Position numbers and translations under genes: made by a program. Below the pieces are notes generated by a model. The model saw only the letters and a program-made list of their open reading frames with translations, was not told the origin of the DNA and searched no databases. A DNA stretch of 41,464 nucleotides, taken from the NCBI GenBank assembly GCA_023428085.1, contig JAEYZK010000450.1:1-41464 (forward strand), given 5' to 3'. The stretch's first letter is position 1, and every line of letters starts with the position of its first letter. Source of the DNA: Pseudomonadota bacterium. Its GTDB lineage: Bacteria > Myxococcota > Myxococcia > Myxococcales > Anaeromyxobacteraceae. Shown here one piece after another: positions 1 through 6,964 of the stretch.

Positions 1-1
1 C

Positions 2-391
2 CCGACCCCGATGCCGCTCGCGGCGGCCGCGGCCGCCGCGGCCGCGAGCGCGCCGCCCTCCCCGGTCCGGCCGATCCCCGGCGGCCTCTCGCTGGCGCGC
101 CTGTTCGGCGAGCACGGCGGGCGCGTCGCCGAGGTCGAGCTCCTCATCCGGGAGCGCTCCTTCGGGCGCGCCGCGCGCCGCGCCTCCGAGGGGCTCGGGG
201 AGCTGCTCGCGGGCCTCACCTTCGCCGACCCCGCGCCGGGCGCCCGCGCCCTCCTCCTCGGCCTCGACGGCCGCGACGTGCTCCGGCTCGCGAAGCTCGC
301 GGCGCTGCCCGAGGGGCAGGTCACGGAGCGCGAGGCGCTGTTCGGGCTGCACGTCCTCGTGTCGGCGATGCTGCGGGCGGAGGAGCTGTGA
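2..391 (+). CDS. Hypothetical protein, C-terminal part (possibly truncated at window edge)
   Basis: The frame is open from the first bases of the window and ends in TGA at 389-391. An ATG at 11 exists, but it has no visible ribosome binding site and is followed directly by a run of about nine alanines, which looks more like an interdomain linker than an N-terminus. The gene therefore probably begins upstream of the window. After the Ala/Pro linker come about 100 residues of predominantly helical, Leu/Ala/Arg-rich sequence without cysteines or a motif I recognise. It is convergent with the DUF4388 gene, with 21 bp between stop codons. I cannot assign a function. Confidence 0.55.
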   Translation, partial: PTPMPLAAAAAAAAASAPPSPVRPIPGGLSLARLFGEHGGRVAEVELLIRERSFGRAARRASEGLGELLAGLTFADPAPGARALLLGLDGRDVLRLAKLAALPEGQVTEREALFGLHVLVSAMLRAEEL

Positions 392-412
392 AGCGGTTCG
401 AGACCGCCCCCC

Positions 413-1420
413 TCACCGCCGGGCCTGGAGATCGATCAGCCCCAGCCGCACCAGCTTCCGGATGGACTTGAGCGTCTCCACCTCCCGGAGCGGCGACGAC
501 AGGGTGATGCTCGCCACGTCCCAGGTCCCGTTCACGCGCGCGGCGACCTCACGGTCCGCGAACGTGAGCCGCCGGCCGGCGGGCATCTCGAGCGACCGCG
601 GGCCCGCGAGGAGGACCGGGACGGCGACCGGCGACAGCTCCTCGTAGAGCGTCGCCACCTGCTCCCGCTCCGCCTCGCGCAGCAGGGTCCGCACGCGGCG
701 GTCCGACGGATCGGCGGAGAGGAGGCTCTTGAACACGATGGCCGCCTCGTCGAACTGCCGCTCCGCGACGAGCTGCTGCGCCTGATCGACGAGCGCCGAG
801 ACCGGATCCGTCCGCGCCGCCACGCCCTCGACGTGCACGAGGCCGAGCTCCCGGAGCACCTCGATCCGCCGGAGCGCCGCCGGCCGCGAGAGGTGCAGCG
901 CGAGCCGCGCCTCGGCGATGGAGAGCCGGCGCCGCGCCGCCTCGAGCAGCGCCCGCTGCGCCGGCGTGCGCGGGCGGCCGGCGGCGTCGGCCACGAGGAG
1001 CGCCGCCTCCGACGGATAGCGCAGGTCGAGCTCGGGCCACTCGTCGAGCCGGCGCAGCCCTTCGAGCGTCATCTGCCCGACGCCCAGGTCGAGCGGGATG
1101 CCATCCTCGAAGCCGGAGGCGTCGTCCACCAGGGTGAACCTGCCGCTCGGCGGTCCGAGGAAGAGATCGACGATCCGATCGGCGGCGGACTCGGACCAGA
1201 GCTGCTCCTCCGGCACCTCGGGGATCCAGCCGGCGAGCCGCCCCAGGCTCGCCTGGAGGGCGGTCGGCCGGGAGGCCGCGACGATGCGCCGGTCGCGCAC
1301 CTGCATCCAGAAGGGCGCGCCCTCACCCGGGTCGATCTCCAGCACCCCGGCCCGGCGACCCTGATCGATCCACTGGAGCAGGTCGGGGAGCGGAAAGGTG
1401 GAGAGGTCTCCCTGGAGCAC
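413..1420 (-). CDS. DUF4388 domain protein with winged-helix-like and TPR-like segments
   Basis: The predicted protein has 335 residues. The N-terminal ~150 residues are a DUF4388 domain (opening GDLSTFPLPDLLQWIDQGRR, then a GVLEID strand), a module common in Myxococcota and often joined to signalling or DNA-binding parts. Residues ~155-215 look like a winged helix (SIAEARLALHLSRPAALRRI followed by LGLVHVEG). Residues ~220-255 resemble a TPR pair. The last ~75 residues (ADREVAARVNGTWDV, then LVRLGLIDLQ) resemble the second winged helix seen in related proteins. I chose the GTG at 1420 because it lies just before the domain; the frame stays open further upstream, but that part is Pro/Arg-rich low-complexity sequence. 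There is no Shine-Dalgarno; a TACAAT box ends 6 nt before the GTG. A role in gene regulation or polarity signalling is inference. Confidence 0.8.
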   Translation of the reverse strand: MLQGDLSTFPLPDLLQWIDQGRRAGVLEIDPGEGAPFWMQVRDRRIVAASRPTALQASLGRLAGWIPEVPEEQLWSESAADRIVDLFLGPPSGRFTLVDDASGFEDGIPLDLGVGQMTLEGLRRLDEWPELDLRYPSEAALLVADAAGRPRTPAQRALLEAARRRLSIAEARLALHLSRPAALRRIEVLRELGLVHVEGVAARTDPVSALVDQAQQLVAERQFDEAAIVFKSLLSADPSDRRVRTLLREAEREQVATLYEELSPVAVPVLLAGPRSLEMPAGRRLTFADREVAARVNGTWDVASITLSSPLREVETLKSIRKLVRLGLIDLQARR

Positions 1421-1434
1421 GCCTGCATTGTACC
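1421..1434 (-). promoter_or_regulatory. Putative -10 box (TACAAT) for a leaderless DUF4388 transcript
   Basis: On the minus strand TACAAT is followed by six bases and then the GTG start codon, so transcription would begin at or within a base of the start codon. No convincing -35 is seen; the upstream DNA is a GAGCCC repeat. No Shine-Dalgarno is present, which fits a leaderless mRNA. Confidence 0.45.
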
Positions 1435-1462
1435 GTGAACGAGCCCGAGCCCGAGCCCGACT
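1435..1462. repeat. Dispersed repeat, copy 1, with (GAGCCC)3 run
   Basis: GTGAACGAGCCCG starts here and continues as three tandem GAGCCC hexamers, located between the divergent DUF4388 and lipoprotein genes. A near-identical copy sits at 6305-6325. Confidence 0.5.
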
Positions 1463-1631
1463 CCGGCTCCCGCGCCGCGCCCGCCCGCGATGCGACGACC
1501 GGCGGCGTCGCGCTCGGGTCTGGGCAGCCTCGTACTCCCCGTTCTTCCCGGAGGAGGGGCTCCCAGGAGACCCGCCCGGCCCCTTCCGCGCTCCGCACCC
1601 GCCGGCCCACCTTGTTGCCGGGGGAGCGGAC

Positions 1632-3101
1632 ATGCGGACCTTTCTGGGAGTGTCGGTGCTGGGCCTCGCCCTGGCTGGCGCGGCGGCGTGCGGGGGCGGC
1701 GGGGGCCCGGGCGGCGGCGGAGGAGGGGGCGGCGGCGGCACGCCAGGCACCGGGAACCCTCCGCCTCCACCGGCCGTTGCGCGCCCGGTGTTCGTCGGGG
1801 ACTTCGCGTTCTACGGGTCGGACCAGGGCCTCTCGCCCACGGTGTACGACGTGTCGGCCGACGAGGGCGGCAACGCGTACGTCGCCGCGGGCGACGCGGT
1901 GTACGTCCGGGCGCGCGGCGAGGAGTCCTTCCGGCGGTTCTCGCCCGACGAGGCCGGGCTCACGAAGAACTGCCACGACCCGTCGCACATCGCGAACCCG
2001 ACGCCCCCGGACCCGCCGGCCACCTGCCCCATCATCTCGGTGGCGGGCGGCGCGCCGGGCGTCGCCGTGATCGGGTTCAAGGGCGTCGGCACGGACTACG
2101 ACTACGACGCCCCGTGGGCGCTCGACTCCGGCGGCGCCGACGTCCTCGCCTTCGACGGCGCGAGCCTCACCCGGACCCGCCACGTGTTCCTGGCCTCGCC
2201 GCCCGGCGTCATCTGCGAGGACTGGGTGCCGGGCACGAACAACACCGTCTGCCGGACCACCTGGATCGACTCCACCTGGATGAGCGGCCGCAAGAAGATG
2301 CGGCAGGTGAAGCGGATCGTCGTGAACCACGACGCCGCGCGGCCCCTCTCGTACGGCGACGTGTACTTCGGCGCCACCCACGGGTGCCTGGGGATCCTCG
2401 CCGCCCACCCCGCGGAGCGGGGCTGGATCGACTCCACCAAGGGTGATCCGGCGTGGGCCGACACCAGGGGAGTATGGGAGCACGAGCACCCTGCGAAGAC
2501 GTGGACCGACGGCCGCCTCCTGACCGGCGAGGCCACCGGGCTCGCGCTCGACCCTGTGACCAACGTGCCGTGGTTCGCGAACCAGTTCTTCACCACGTCG
2601 CTGCCGGGGTACGCGGAGTACCCGCGCCCGAGCTGGAACGGCTGGTGGGGCGCCATGTCCGAGTTGCTCACGTTCTGGCAGCCGGAGGGGAACCCCGACG
2701 ACGCCAGCCTGCGCGACAACGTGTCCGGCCTGTCGTTCTGCGAGGACGGCACGCTGTGGGTCGCGTCCGGGAACCACGGGATCGGCCGGTACGACCCGAG
2801 GACCGGGGCGTGGAGGGCCATCCCCCTCCCGCCCAACCACGGGAACGCGGCGAGCGCCATCGCCTGCGACCCGACCGACGGGTCCGCGTGGGTGGGCTTC
2901 ACGTATGGTGGCTTCGGCCGGGTGCGGGGGAACGACTGGGATCCCCGGTACTTCGTCCCGGCAACCGCGCCTGGCTTCACGCAGAATCCGGTGCGGTCGA
3001 TCCAGATCGACCGCTGGTCCACTCCGCGGATCGTCTACCTGGCGCACGAGCGTTCGAGCCGGTATGGCGCCGGCGGCGTGACGGTCTATGGCGGACCGTG
3101 A
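1632..3101 (+). CDS. Secreted lipoprotein with propeller-like repeats
   Basis: The predicted protein has 489 residues. The start at 1632 gives a short basic n-region, a hydrophobic stretch (FLGVSVLGLALAGAAAC) and a lipobox cysteine at residue 20, so it should be lipid-anchored. A long Gly linker and a Pro run follow (residues ~21-47), a typical spacer in surface lipoproteins. The rest contains repeated motifs of the kind found in beta-propellers: DVSADEGGNAYVAAGDAVYV near the start, GLSFCEDGTLWVASGNHGIG and AIACDPTDGSAWVGFTYGG near the end, with regularly spaced Trp and Asp-Gly turns. Shine-Dalgarno GGGGGAGCGG precedes the ATG. The ligand or role is unknown; no catalytic motif was recognised. 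Confidence 0.75.
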   Translation: MRTFLGVSVLGLALAGAAACGGGGGPGGGGGGGGGGTPGTGNPPPPPAVARPVFVGDFAFYGSDQGLSPTVYDVSADEGGNAYVAAGDAVYVRARGEESFRRFSPDEAGLTKNCHDPSHIANPTPPDPPATCPIISVAGGAPGVAVIGFKGVGTDYDYDAPWALDSGGADVLAFDGASLTRTRHVFLASPPGVICEDWVPGTNNTVCRTTWIDSTWMSGRKKMRQVKRIVVNHDAARPLSYGDVYFGATHGCLGILAAHPAERGWIDSTKGDPAWADTRGVWEHEHPAKTWTDGRLLTGEATGLALDPVTNVPWFANQFFTTSLPGYAEYPRPSWNGWWGAMSELLTFWQPEGNPDDASLRDNVSGLSFCEDGTLWVASGNHGIGRYDPRTGAWRAIPLPPNHGNAASAIACDPTDGSAWVGFTYGGFGRVRGNDWDPRYFVPATAPGFTQNPVRSIQIDRWSTPRIVYLAHERSSRYGAGGVTVYGGP

Positions 3102-3253
3102 AGCGACCGGCGGCCCACCCGGCGCCCTGCGTCACTGCTCGTCAACTCCCGCGGAGTCGTTTGCGCGCGGTGTCACTGAGCGTCTAGGTTGACGGAGCGC
3201 AGGACCCGAAAAGGATGCTGCCGCGGGTACCCCCCTTTGCTAATGGTCGCAAC

Positions 3254-3466
3254 ATGGATCTCCTGACGCGCTTCGCGGGCAACGTCCGTCGCCTCCGCTC
3301 GAAGAAGAAGCTCTCGCAGAAGGCGCTCGCCGACAAGGTCGGGATCTCCGTCTCCTACGTCTCGATGCTCGAGCGCGGGCAGCGGTCCCCACCGCTCGAG
3401 ACGATCGAGAAGATGGCGAAGGCCCTCGGCGTCCCGCCGGCGGCGCTGCTCGGCGGCGGCCGGTAG
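3254..3466 (+). CDS. Small XRE/Cro-type helix-turn-helix regulator
   Basis: The 70-residue protein is essentially one HTH_3 domain: RLRSKKKLSQKALADKVGIS (helices 1-2) then VSYVSMLERGQRSPP (recognition helix and the ERG turn typical of the family), and ETIEKMAKALGVPPAALL (helices 4-5). There is no sensor or oligomerisation domain, so it is a minimal DNA-binding repressor or antirepressor. I chose the ATG at 3254 because upstream residues are not part of the fold. No Shine-Dalgarno is obvious (GGTCGCAAC precedes the ATG). A TTGACG hexamer occurs at 3189-3194 but lacks a good -10 at normal spacing. It stands alone between the lipoprotein and the phosphoesterase, so its target cannot be inferred. 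Confidence 0.85.
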   Translation: MDLLTRFAGNVRRLRSKKKLSQKALADKVGISVSYVSMLERGQRSPPLETIEKMAKALGVPPAALLGGGR

Positions 3467-3611
3467 CCGCGCCTCGGCGTCAACGGCCGGTGAACCGTCC
3501 CCGGCCGCTGGCCGGGGCCCGCCCGGCGGGCTCCGGGTCCCGGCGCGCCGGTCGCGCAGGGAATGTGCCGCGCCCCGGCGTCGTTCTCCTCTCCCGGGAG
3601 GACGACGGACC

Positions 3612-4442
3612 ATGGCGGCGCGCATCGGCAGGCGAAGGCTCCTGGCGGGAGGGATCGCGCTCGGCGTCGGGCTCGCGCTCCCCGCGCGCTCGCGCGCGGG
3701 CGCGGCGCGGCCGCGGGTCGAGGAGGTCGTGCTGCGGGTGCCCGGCCTCGACCCGGCGCACGATGGCGTGCGCGTCGCGCACCTCACGGATCTGCACGCG
3801 GGCGAGCGCACCGACCCCGCGCTCATCCGCGCCGCGATCACCGGCGCGAACGCCCTCGCGCCCGACCTCGTCGTCCTCACCGGCGACTACGTGTGCAACG
3901 ACCGGCGCGAGGTGGGGCTCATGCGCGCGCTCCTGGCCGGCCTGGCCCCGCCGACGTTCGCGGTCCTCGGCAACCACGACGTCTGGACCGATCGCCGCGG
4001 GTGCAGCGCCGCGCTGCGCGGGCTCGGGTACGAGGTGCTCGAGAACGCCTGGACGGCCCCCACGGTCCGCGGCGCGCCGCTCCCGATCGTCGGCGTGGGC
4101 GATGCCTGGACCGGCGAGGAGGACGTCGCCCGCGCCACCGCGGGCCTCCCCGCCGGCCCGGCGCCCCTGGTGCTGGCCCATGGCCCACGCACCGCGGAGC
4201 GGCTCCGCCACCTCGGGCGCCCCCTCGCCTGCCTGTCTGGCCACACGCACGGCGGACAGATCAGCGTGCCGATCCTGACCCGCGCGGTGTTCCGGCGCGT
4301 GGTCAAGGAGCCGTACGTCCGCGGCCGGTACACGGTCGGCGACGTCCAGCTGTACGTGAGCCGCGGGATCGGGAATTCCGGCGTGCGGGTGCGGATCAAC
4401 GCGCCACCCGAGCTCACGCTCCTGACGTTGCGCACCGCGTAG
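3612..4442 (+). CDS. Tat-exported metallophosphoesterase (YkuE-like)
   Basis: The predicted protein has 276 residues. The N-terminus carries a twin-arginine-like signal (RIGRRRLLAGGIALGVGLAL followed by an Ala-X-Ala region), so it probably acts beyond the inner membrane. The calcineurin-like metallophosphoesterase motifs appear in order: HLTDLHAG, LTGDYV, LGNHDVW, a LAHGP segment and GHTHGGQ near residue 213, supplying the usual Asp/His/Asn ligands for two metals. The GHTHGGQ box followed by a PYVRGRY..YVSRGIGNSG tail is characteristic of the YkuE/UDP-2,3-diacylglucosamine-hydrolase-like group. The substrate (phospholipid, nucleotide or other phosphodiester) is not evident. Confidence 0.85.
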   Translation: MAARIGRRRLLAGGIALGVGLALPARSRAGAARPRVEEVVLRVPGLDPAHDGVRVAHLTDLHAGERTDPALIRAAITGANALAPDLVVLTGDYVCNDRREVGLMRALLAGLAPPTFAVLGNHDVWTDRRGCSAALRGLGYEVLENAWTAPTVRGAPLPIVGVGDAWTGEEDVARATAGLPAGPAPLVLAHGPRTAERLRHLGRPLACLSGHTHGGQISVPILTRAVFRRVVKEPYVRGRYTVGDVQLYVSRGIGNSGVRVRINAPPELTLLTLRTA

Positions 4443-4479
4443 GCCCCGGCTGTGACGCGGGCGCGTGGCTTGCCCTCGC

Positions 4480-4491
4480 TACGCTAGCCCC
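4480..4491 (+). promoter_or_regulatory. Putative -10 box (TACGCT) for a leaderless aldehyde dehydrogenase transcript
   Basis: TACGCT at 4480-4485 is followed by six bases and then the ATG at 4492, with no Shine-Dalgarno. No clear -35 at 16-18 bp spacing was found. Confidence 0.35.
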
Positions 4492-6198
4492 ATGCCCGCC
4501 GCCGCCCCTGCCCCGACGGATCCCCGCCGCATGGACGAGGCCCTCGCCCGGCTGCGCGAGCACGCGCCGCGCTGGGCGCGCGCGACGCTGCCGGAGCGGA
4601 TCACCCTCGCCCGCTCGATGCTGCACGGGATCCACCGCACCGCCGCCCGCCACGTCGCCGCGGCCTGCGAGGTGAAGGGCATCCCGCGCGGCAGCCCGGT
4701 GGAGGGCGAGCAGTGGCTGAGCGGCCCGTACGTCGCGGTCCGGTTCCTGCGGCAGCTCGAGCGGTCGATGCGGCTCCTGCACCGGAACGGCAACACGCCG
4801 GTGGGCCCGCTCTCCGAGACGGCGGACGGGCGGATCGCGGTCCGCGTCTTCCCGGCCGGCCCGAAGGATCGCCTCCTCTTCATGGGCGTGACGGGCGAGG
4901 TGCACCTCGAGGCGGGCGTGGACGAGGCCGAGCTGCACCGGAGCCGGGCGCGCTTCCACAAGCAGCCCGATCACGCAGGGAAGGTCTGCCTCGTGCTCGG
5001 CGCCGGGAACCTCGACTCCATCCCGGCGACCGACGTCGCCTACAAGCTCTTCAACGAGGGCAAGGTCTGCGTCCTCAAGGTGAACCCGGTGAACGCGTAC
5101 CTCGGGCCCGTGCTCGAGGAGGCCTTCGCCGACGCGATCGCCCAGGGCGTGCTCGCGATCGTCCAGGGGGGCGCCGCCGAGGGCGCCTACCTCGCCCAGC
5201 ACCCCGCCGTGGACGAGGTCCACGTCACCGGCTCCATCGCCACGCACGACGCCCTCGTCTGGGGCCCCCCCGGCCCCGAGCGCGCCGCGCGGATGGCGCG
5301 GGCCCAGCCGCTCCTCACGAAGCCGATCACGAGCGAGCTCGGCGGCGTCACGCCGGTGCTCGTCGTGCCCGGCCCCTGGGACGACGGGCGGATGCGGTTC
5401 CAGGCGGAGAGCGTCGCGGGCGGCGTCACGCACAACGCGTCGTTCAACTGCGTCGCCGCGAAGCTGCTCATCACCCCGCGCGGCTGGGCGCAGCGCGACG
5501 CGTTCCTCGCGGCGGTGGAGCACTACCTCGCGCTCGCGCCCACGCGCCGGGCCTGGTACCCCGGCGCGCACGACCGCTACCGCGCGCTCACGGAGGGGCG
5601 CGGCGACGTCCGCCGCGTGGGGAAGCTCGAGGCGGACGACGCGCTGCCCTGGACCATCGTGGCCGGCCTCGACGCCGCGACCGCGGACCCCGCGTTCCAG
5701 ACGGAGCCCTTCTGCGCGCTCCTCTCCGAGACGTCGGTCGGCTCGGAGGATCCCCAGGAGTTCCTCGCCGAGGCCGTCCGGTTCGTGAACGAGCGGGTCG
5801 TGGGCGATCTCGTCGCGCACCTCGTCGTCCACCCCCGGACCCTCGCGGACCCGACGCTCGGGCGGGCGGTGGAGGAGGCGATCGGCGCGCTGCGATACGG
5901 GAGCGTGTGCGTGAACGTGTGGGCCGCCTACCCGTTCGGCTTCGGGACGACGCCCTGGGGCGCGTACCCGGGCAACCCGCTCACGGACATCCAGAGCGGC
6001 CGCGGCCTCGTCCACAACACGCTCATGCTCGAGCGGGTCGAGAAGACGGTCATCCGGCATCCGGCCCGCACCTTCCCGAAGCCCGTCTACTTCCCCACGC
6101 ACCGGACGACGAACCAGGTGGGGCGCGCCATGCTGGACCTCGAGGCGCGCGGGTGGCGGGCGCTGCCCGGCGTGCTGGCGGCCGGCGTCGCGGGGTGA
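4492..6198 (+). CDS. Aldehyde dehydrogenase superfamily protein (atypical subgroup)
   Basis: The protein has 568 residues, longer than the ~490 of classical aldehyde dehydrogenases. It should oxidise or reduce an aldehyde with NAD(P). A dinucleotide-binding region is visible (KVCLVLGAGNLDSIPATD, then GKVCVLKVNPVN), then the general-base segment SELGGVTPVLV, and the probable catalytic Cys in THNASFNCVAAK. That last motif replaces the usual GQxC context, placing it in a divergent subgroup. The N-terminal ~150 residues before the Rossmann part are mostly helical and family-specific. I chose the ATG at 4492 over 4465 because a TACGCT box lies just upstream of it and the extra residues are not conserved-looking. 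The physiological substrate is unknown. Confidence 0.82.
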   Translation: MPAAAPAPTDPRRMDEALARLREHAPRWARATLPERITLARSMLHGIHRTAARHVAAACEVKGIPRGSPVEGEQWLSGPYVAVRFLRQLERSMRLLHRNGNTPVGPLSETADGRIAVRVFPAGPKDRLLFMGVTGEVHLEAGVDEAELHRSRARFHKQPDHAGKVCLVLGAGNLDSIPATDVAYKLFNEGKVCVLKVNPVNAYLGPVLEEAFADAIAQGVLAIVQGGAAEGAYLAQHPAVDEVHVTGSIATHDALVWGPPGPERAARMARAQPLLTKPITSELGGVTPVLVVPGPWDDGRMRFQAESVAGGVTHNASFNCVAAKLLITPRGWAQRDAFLAAVEHYLALAPTRRAWYPGAHDRYRALTEGRGDVRRVGKLEADDALPWTIVAGLDAATADPAFQTEPFCALLSETSVGSEDPQEFLAEAVRFVNERVVGDLVAHLVVHPRTLADPTLGRAVEEAIGALRYGSVCVNVWAAYPFGFGTTPWGAYPGNPLTDIQSGRGLVHNTLMLERVEKTVIRHPARTFPKPVYFPTHRTTNQVGRAMLDLEARGWRALPGVLAAGVAG

Positions 6199-6304
6199 GG
6201 GCAGCCTCCGCGGGGCGATCGCTGCGCCTCCGACCTCTCCCTCGACCGCGCTACACGCCGTCATGCGACGTGCACCCGGGTCCGCGGTCTGGTGTGCTCC
6301 TCCC

Positions 6305-6325
6305 GTGAACGAGCCCGCGCCCGAG
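6305..6325. repeat. Dispersed repeat, copy 2 (GTGAACGAGCCCG element)
   Basis: This 21-bp stretch matches 1435-1455 at 20 of 21 positions (one A/C difference). Both copies are intergenic and begin with GTGAACGAGCCCG. A shorter related run (GCCCGAGCCCGAGCG) lies just after rho near 14769. Confidence 0.5.
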
Positions 6326-6360
6326 GACCGCTCGCCTCGCGACCGACGCGAGGGGCTCCC

Positions 6361-6855
6361 GTGAAGGCGTACTTGATCTCCTGGCTCGCCCGTCAGGAGC
6401 GGCTGACCGCCGACCTGGCGACGTTCGAGCGCTCGCACCCCGGTCCCTGGCTCGTGTGGGAGGCGGGCCCATGGCGCCCGCCGTCCCCGGACCGCGCCAC
6501 GCGCGCCGCGTCCGAGCGCCGCGCGCGCGAGTCCTCCGGCGACGCCCTGGCGCTGCTCGTCGCGCCGCGCCCGGGGCGGGAGCTGTTCGACGGCGTGCGG
6601 CTCGGGCGCGGACCGGACAACGACCTCGTCGTGGACGACGGCACCCTCTCGCGGACGCACCTGCTGCTGCGCAAGCGGGCCGAGGGCTGGACGGTCGAGG
6701 ACCTCCACTCCTCGAACGGCACCCAGGTGGACGGGACGCGCGTGAACGGCGCGCCGGTGATCCTGGAGCCCGGCGCGCAGATCGAGGCCGGGTCGGTGCG
6801 GCTCACGTTCTACGACGGGCGGGGGCTGTACCTGCGGCTCAAGCACGGCGTGTGA
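6361..6855 (+). CDS. FHA domain protein
   Basis: The 164-residue protein carries a forkhead-associated domain over residues ~70-150, which binds phosphothreonine peptides and typically works with Ser/Thr kinases. The diagnostic residues are visible: RLGRGPDNDLVV (Gly-Arg), GTLSRTH (Ser and His) and DLHSSNGTQVDG (Asn-Gly). The first ~60 residues form a charged, Trp-containing segment of unknown role, and there is no membrane segment. I chose the GTG at 6361 because GAGGGG lies just upstream (6350-6355); an in-frame GTG at 6292 would add 23 Arg/Pro-rich residues. A Ser/Thr kinase gene lies at 16064-17011, but no direct partnership can be shown. Confidence 0.85.
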   Translation: MKAYLISWLARQERLTADLATFERSHPGPWLVWEAGPWRPPSPDRATRAASERRARESSGDALALLVAPRPGRELFDGVRLGRGPDNDLVVDDGTLSRTHLLLRKRAEGWTVEDLHSSNGTQVDGTRVNGAPVILEPGAQIEAGSVRLTFYDGRGLYLRLKHGV

Positions 6856-6860
6856 GGCGG

Positions 6861-6964
6861 TTCACAGTTCACAGTTCACAGTTCGCGAACTGACAACTGA
6901 CAACTGACAACTGACAACTGACCACTGACAACTGACAACTGACCACTGACAACCGACAACCGCT
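6861..6964. repeat. Heptanucleotide tandem repeats with a central palindrome
   Basis: Three perfect TTCACAG units (6861-6881) are followed by TTCGCG, then ten 7-bp units of consensus AACTGAC (6888-6957) and a partial one. Deviating units read CACTGAC (6923, 6944) and AACCGAC (6951). The junction forms a perfect 14-bp palindrome, CAGTTCGCGAACTG, at 6879-6892, so the two arrays are roughly inverted relative to each other. The block fills the gap between the convergent FHA and M13 genes. Its base composition is far lower in GC than the surroundings. Confidence 0.95.

Noticed and set aside
1421..1750. N-terminal extension of the DUF4388 frame (Pro-rich)
   Set aside because: It would run through the promoter region and into the lipoprotein gene on the other strand; the domain begins right after the GTG at 1420.
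3189..3217. Full sigma-70 promoter for the XRE gene
   Set aside because: TTGACG is present, but the hexamer at proper spacing (AGGATG) is a poor -10, so it was not listed as a feature.
6861..6964. CRISPR array
   Set aside because: The units are 7 bp, contiguous and without spacers, and no cas genes are near.
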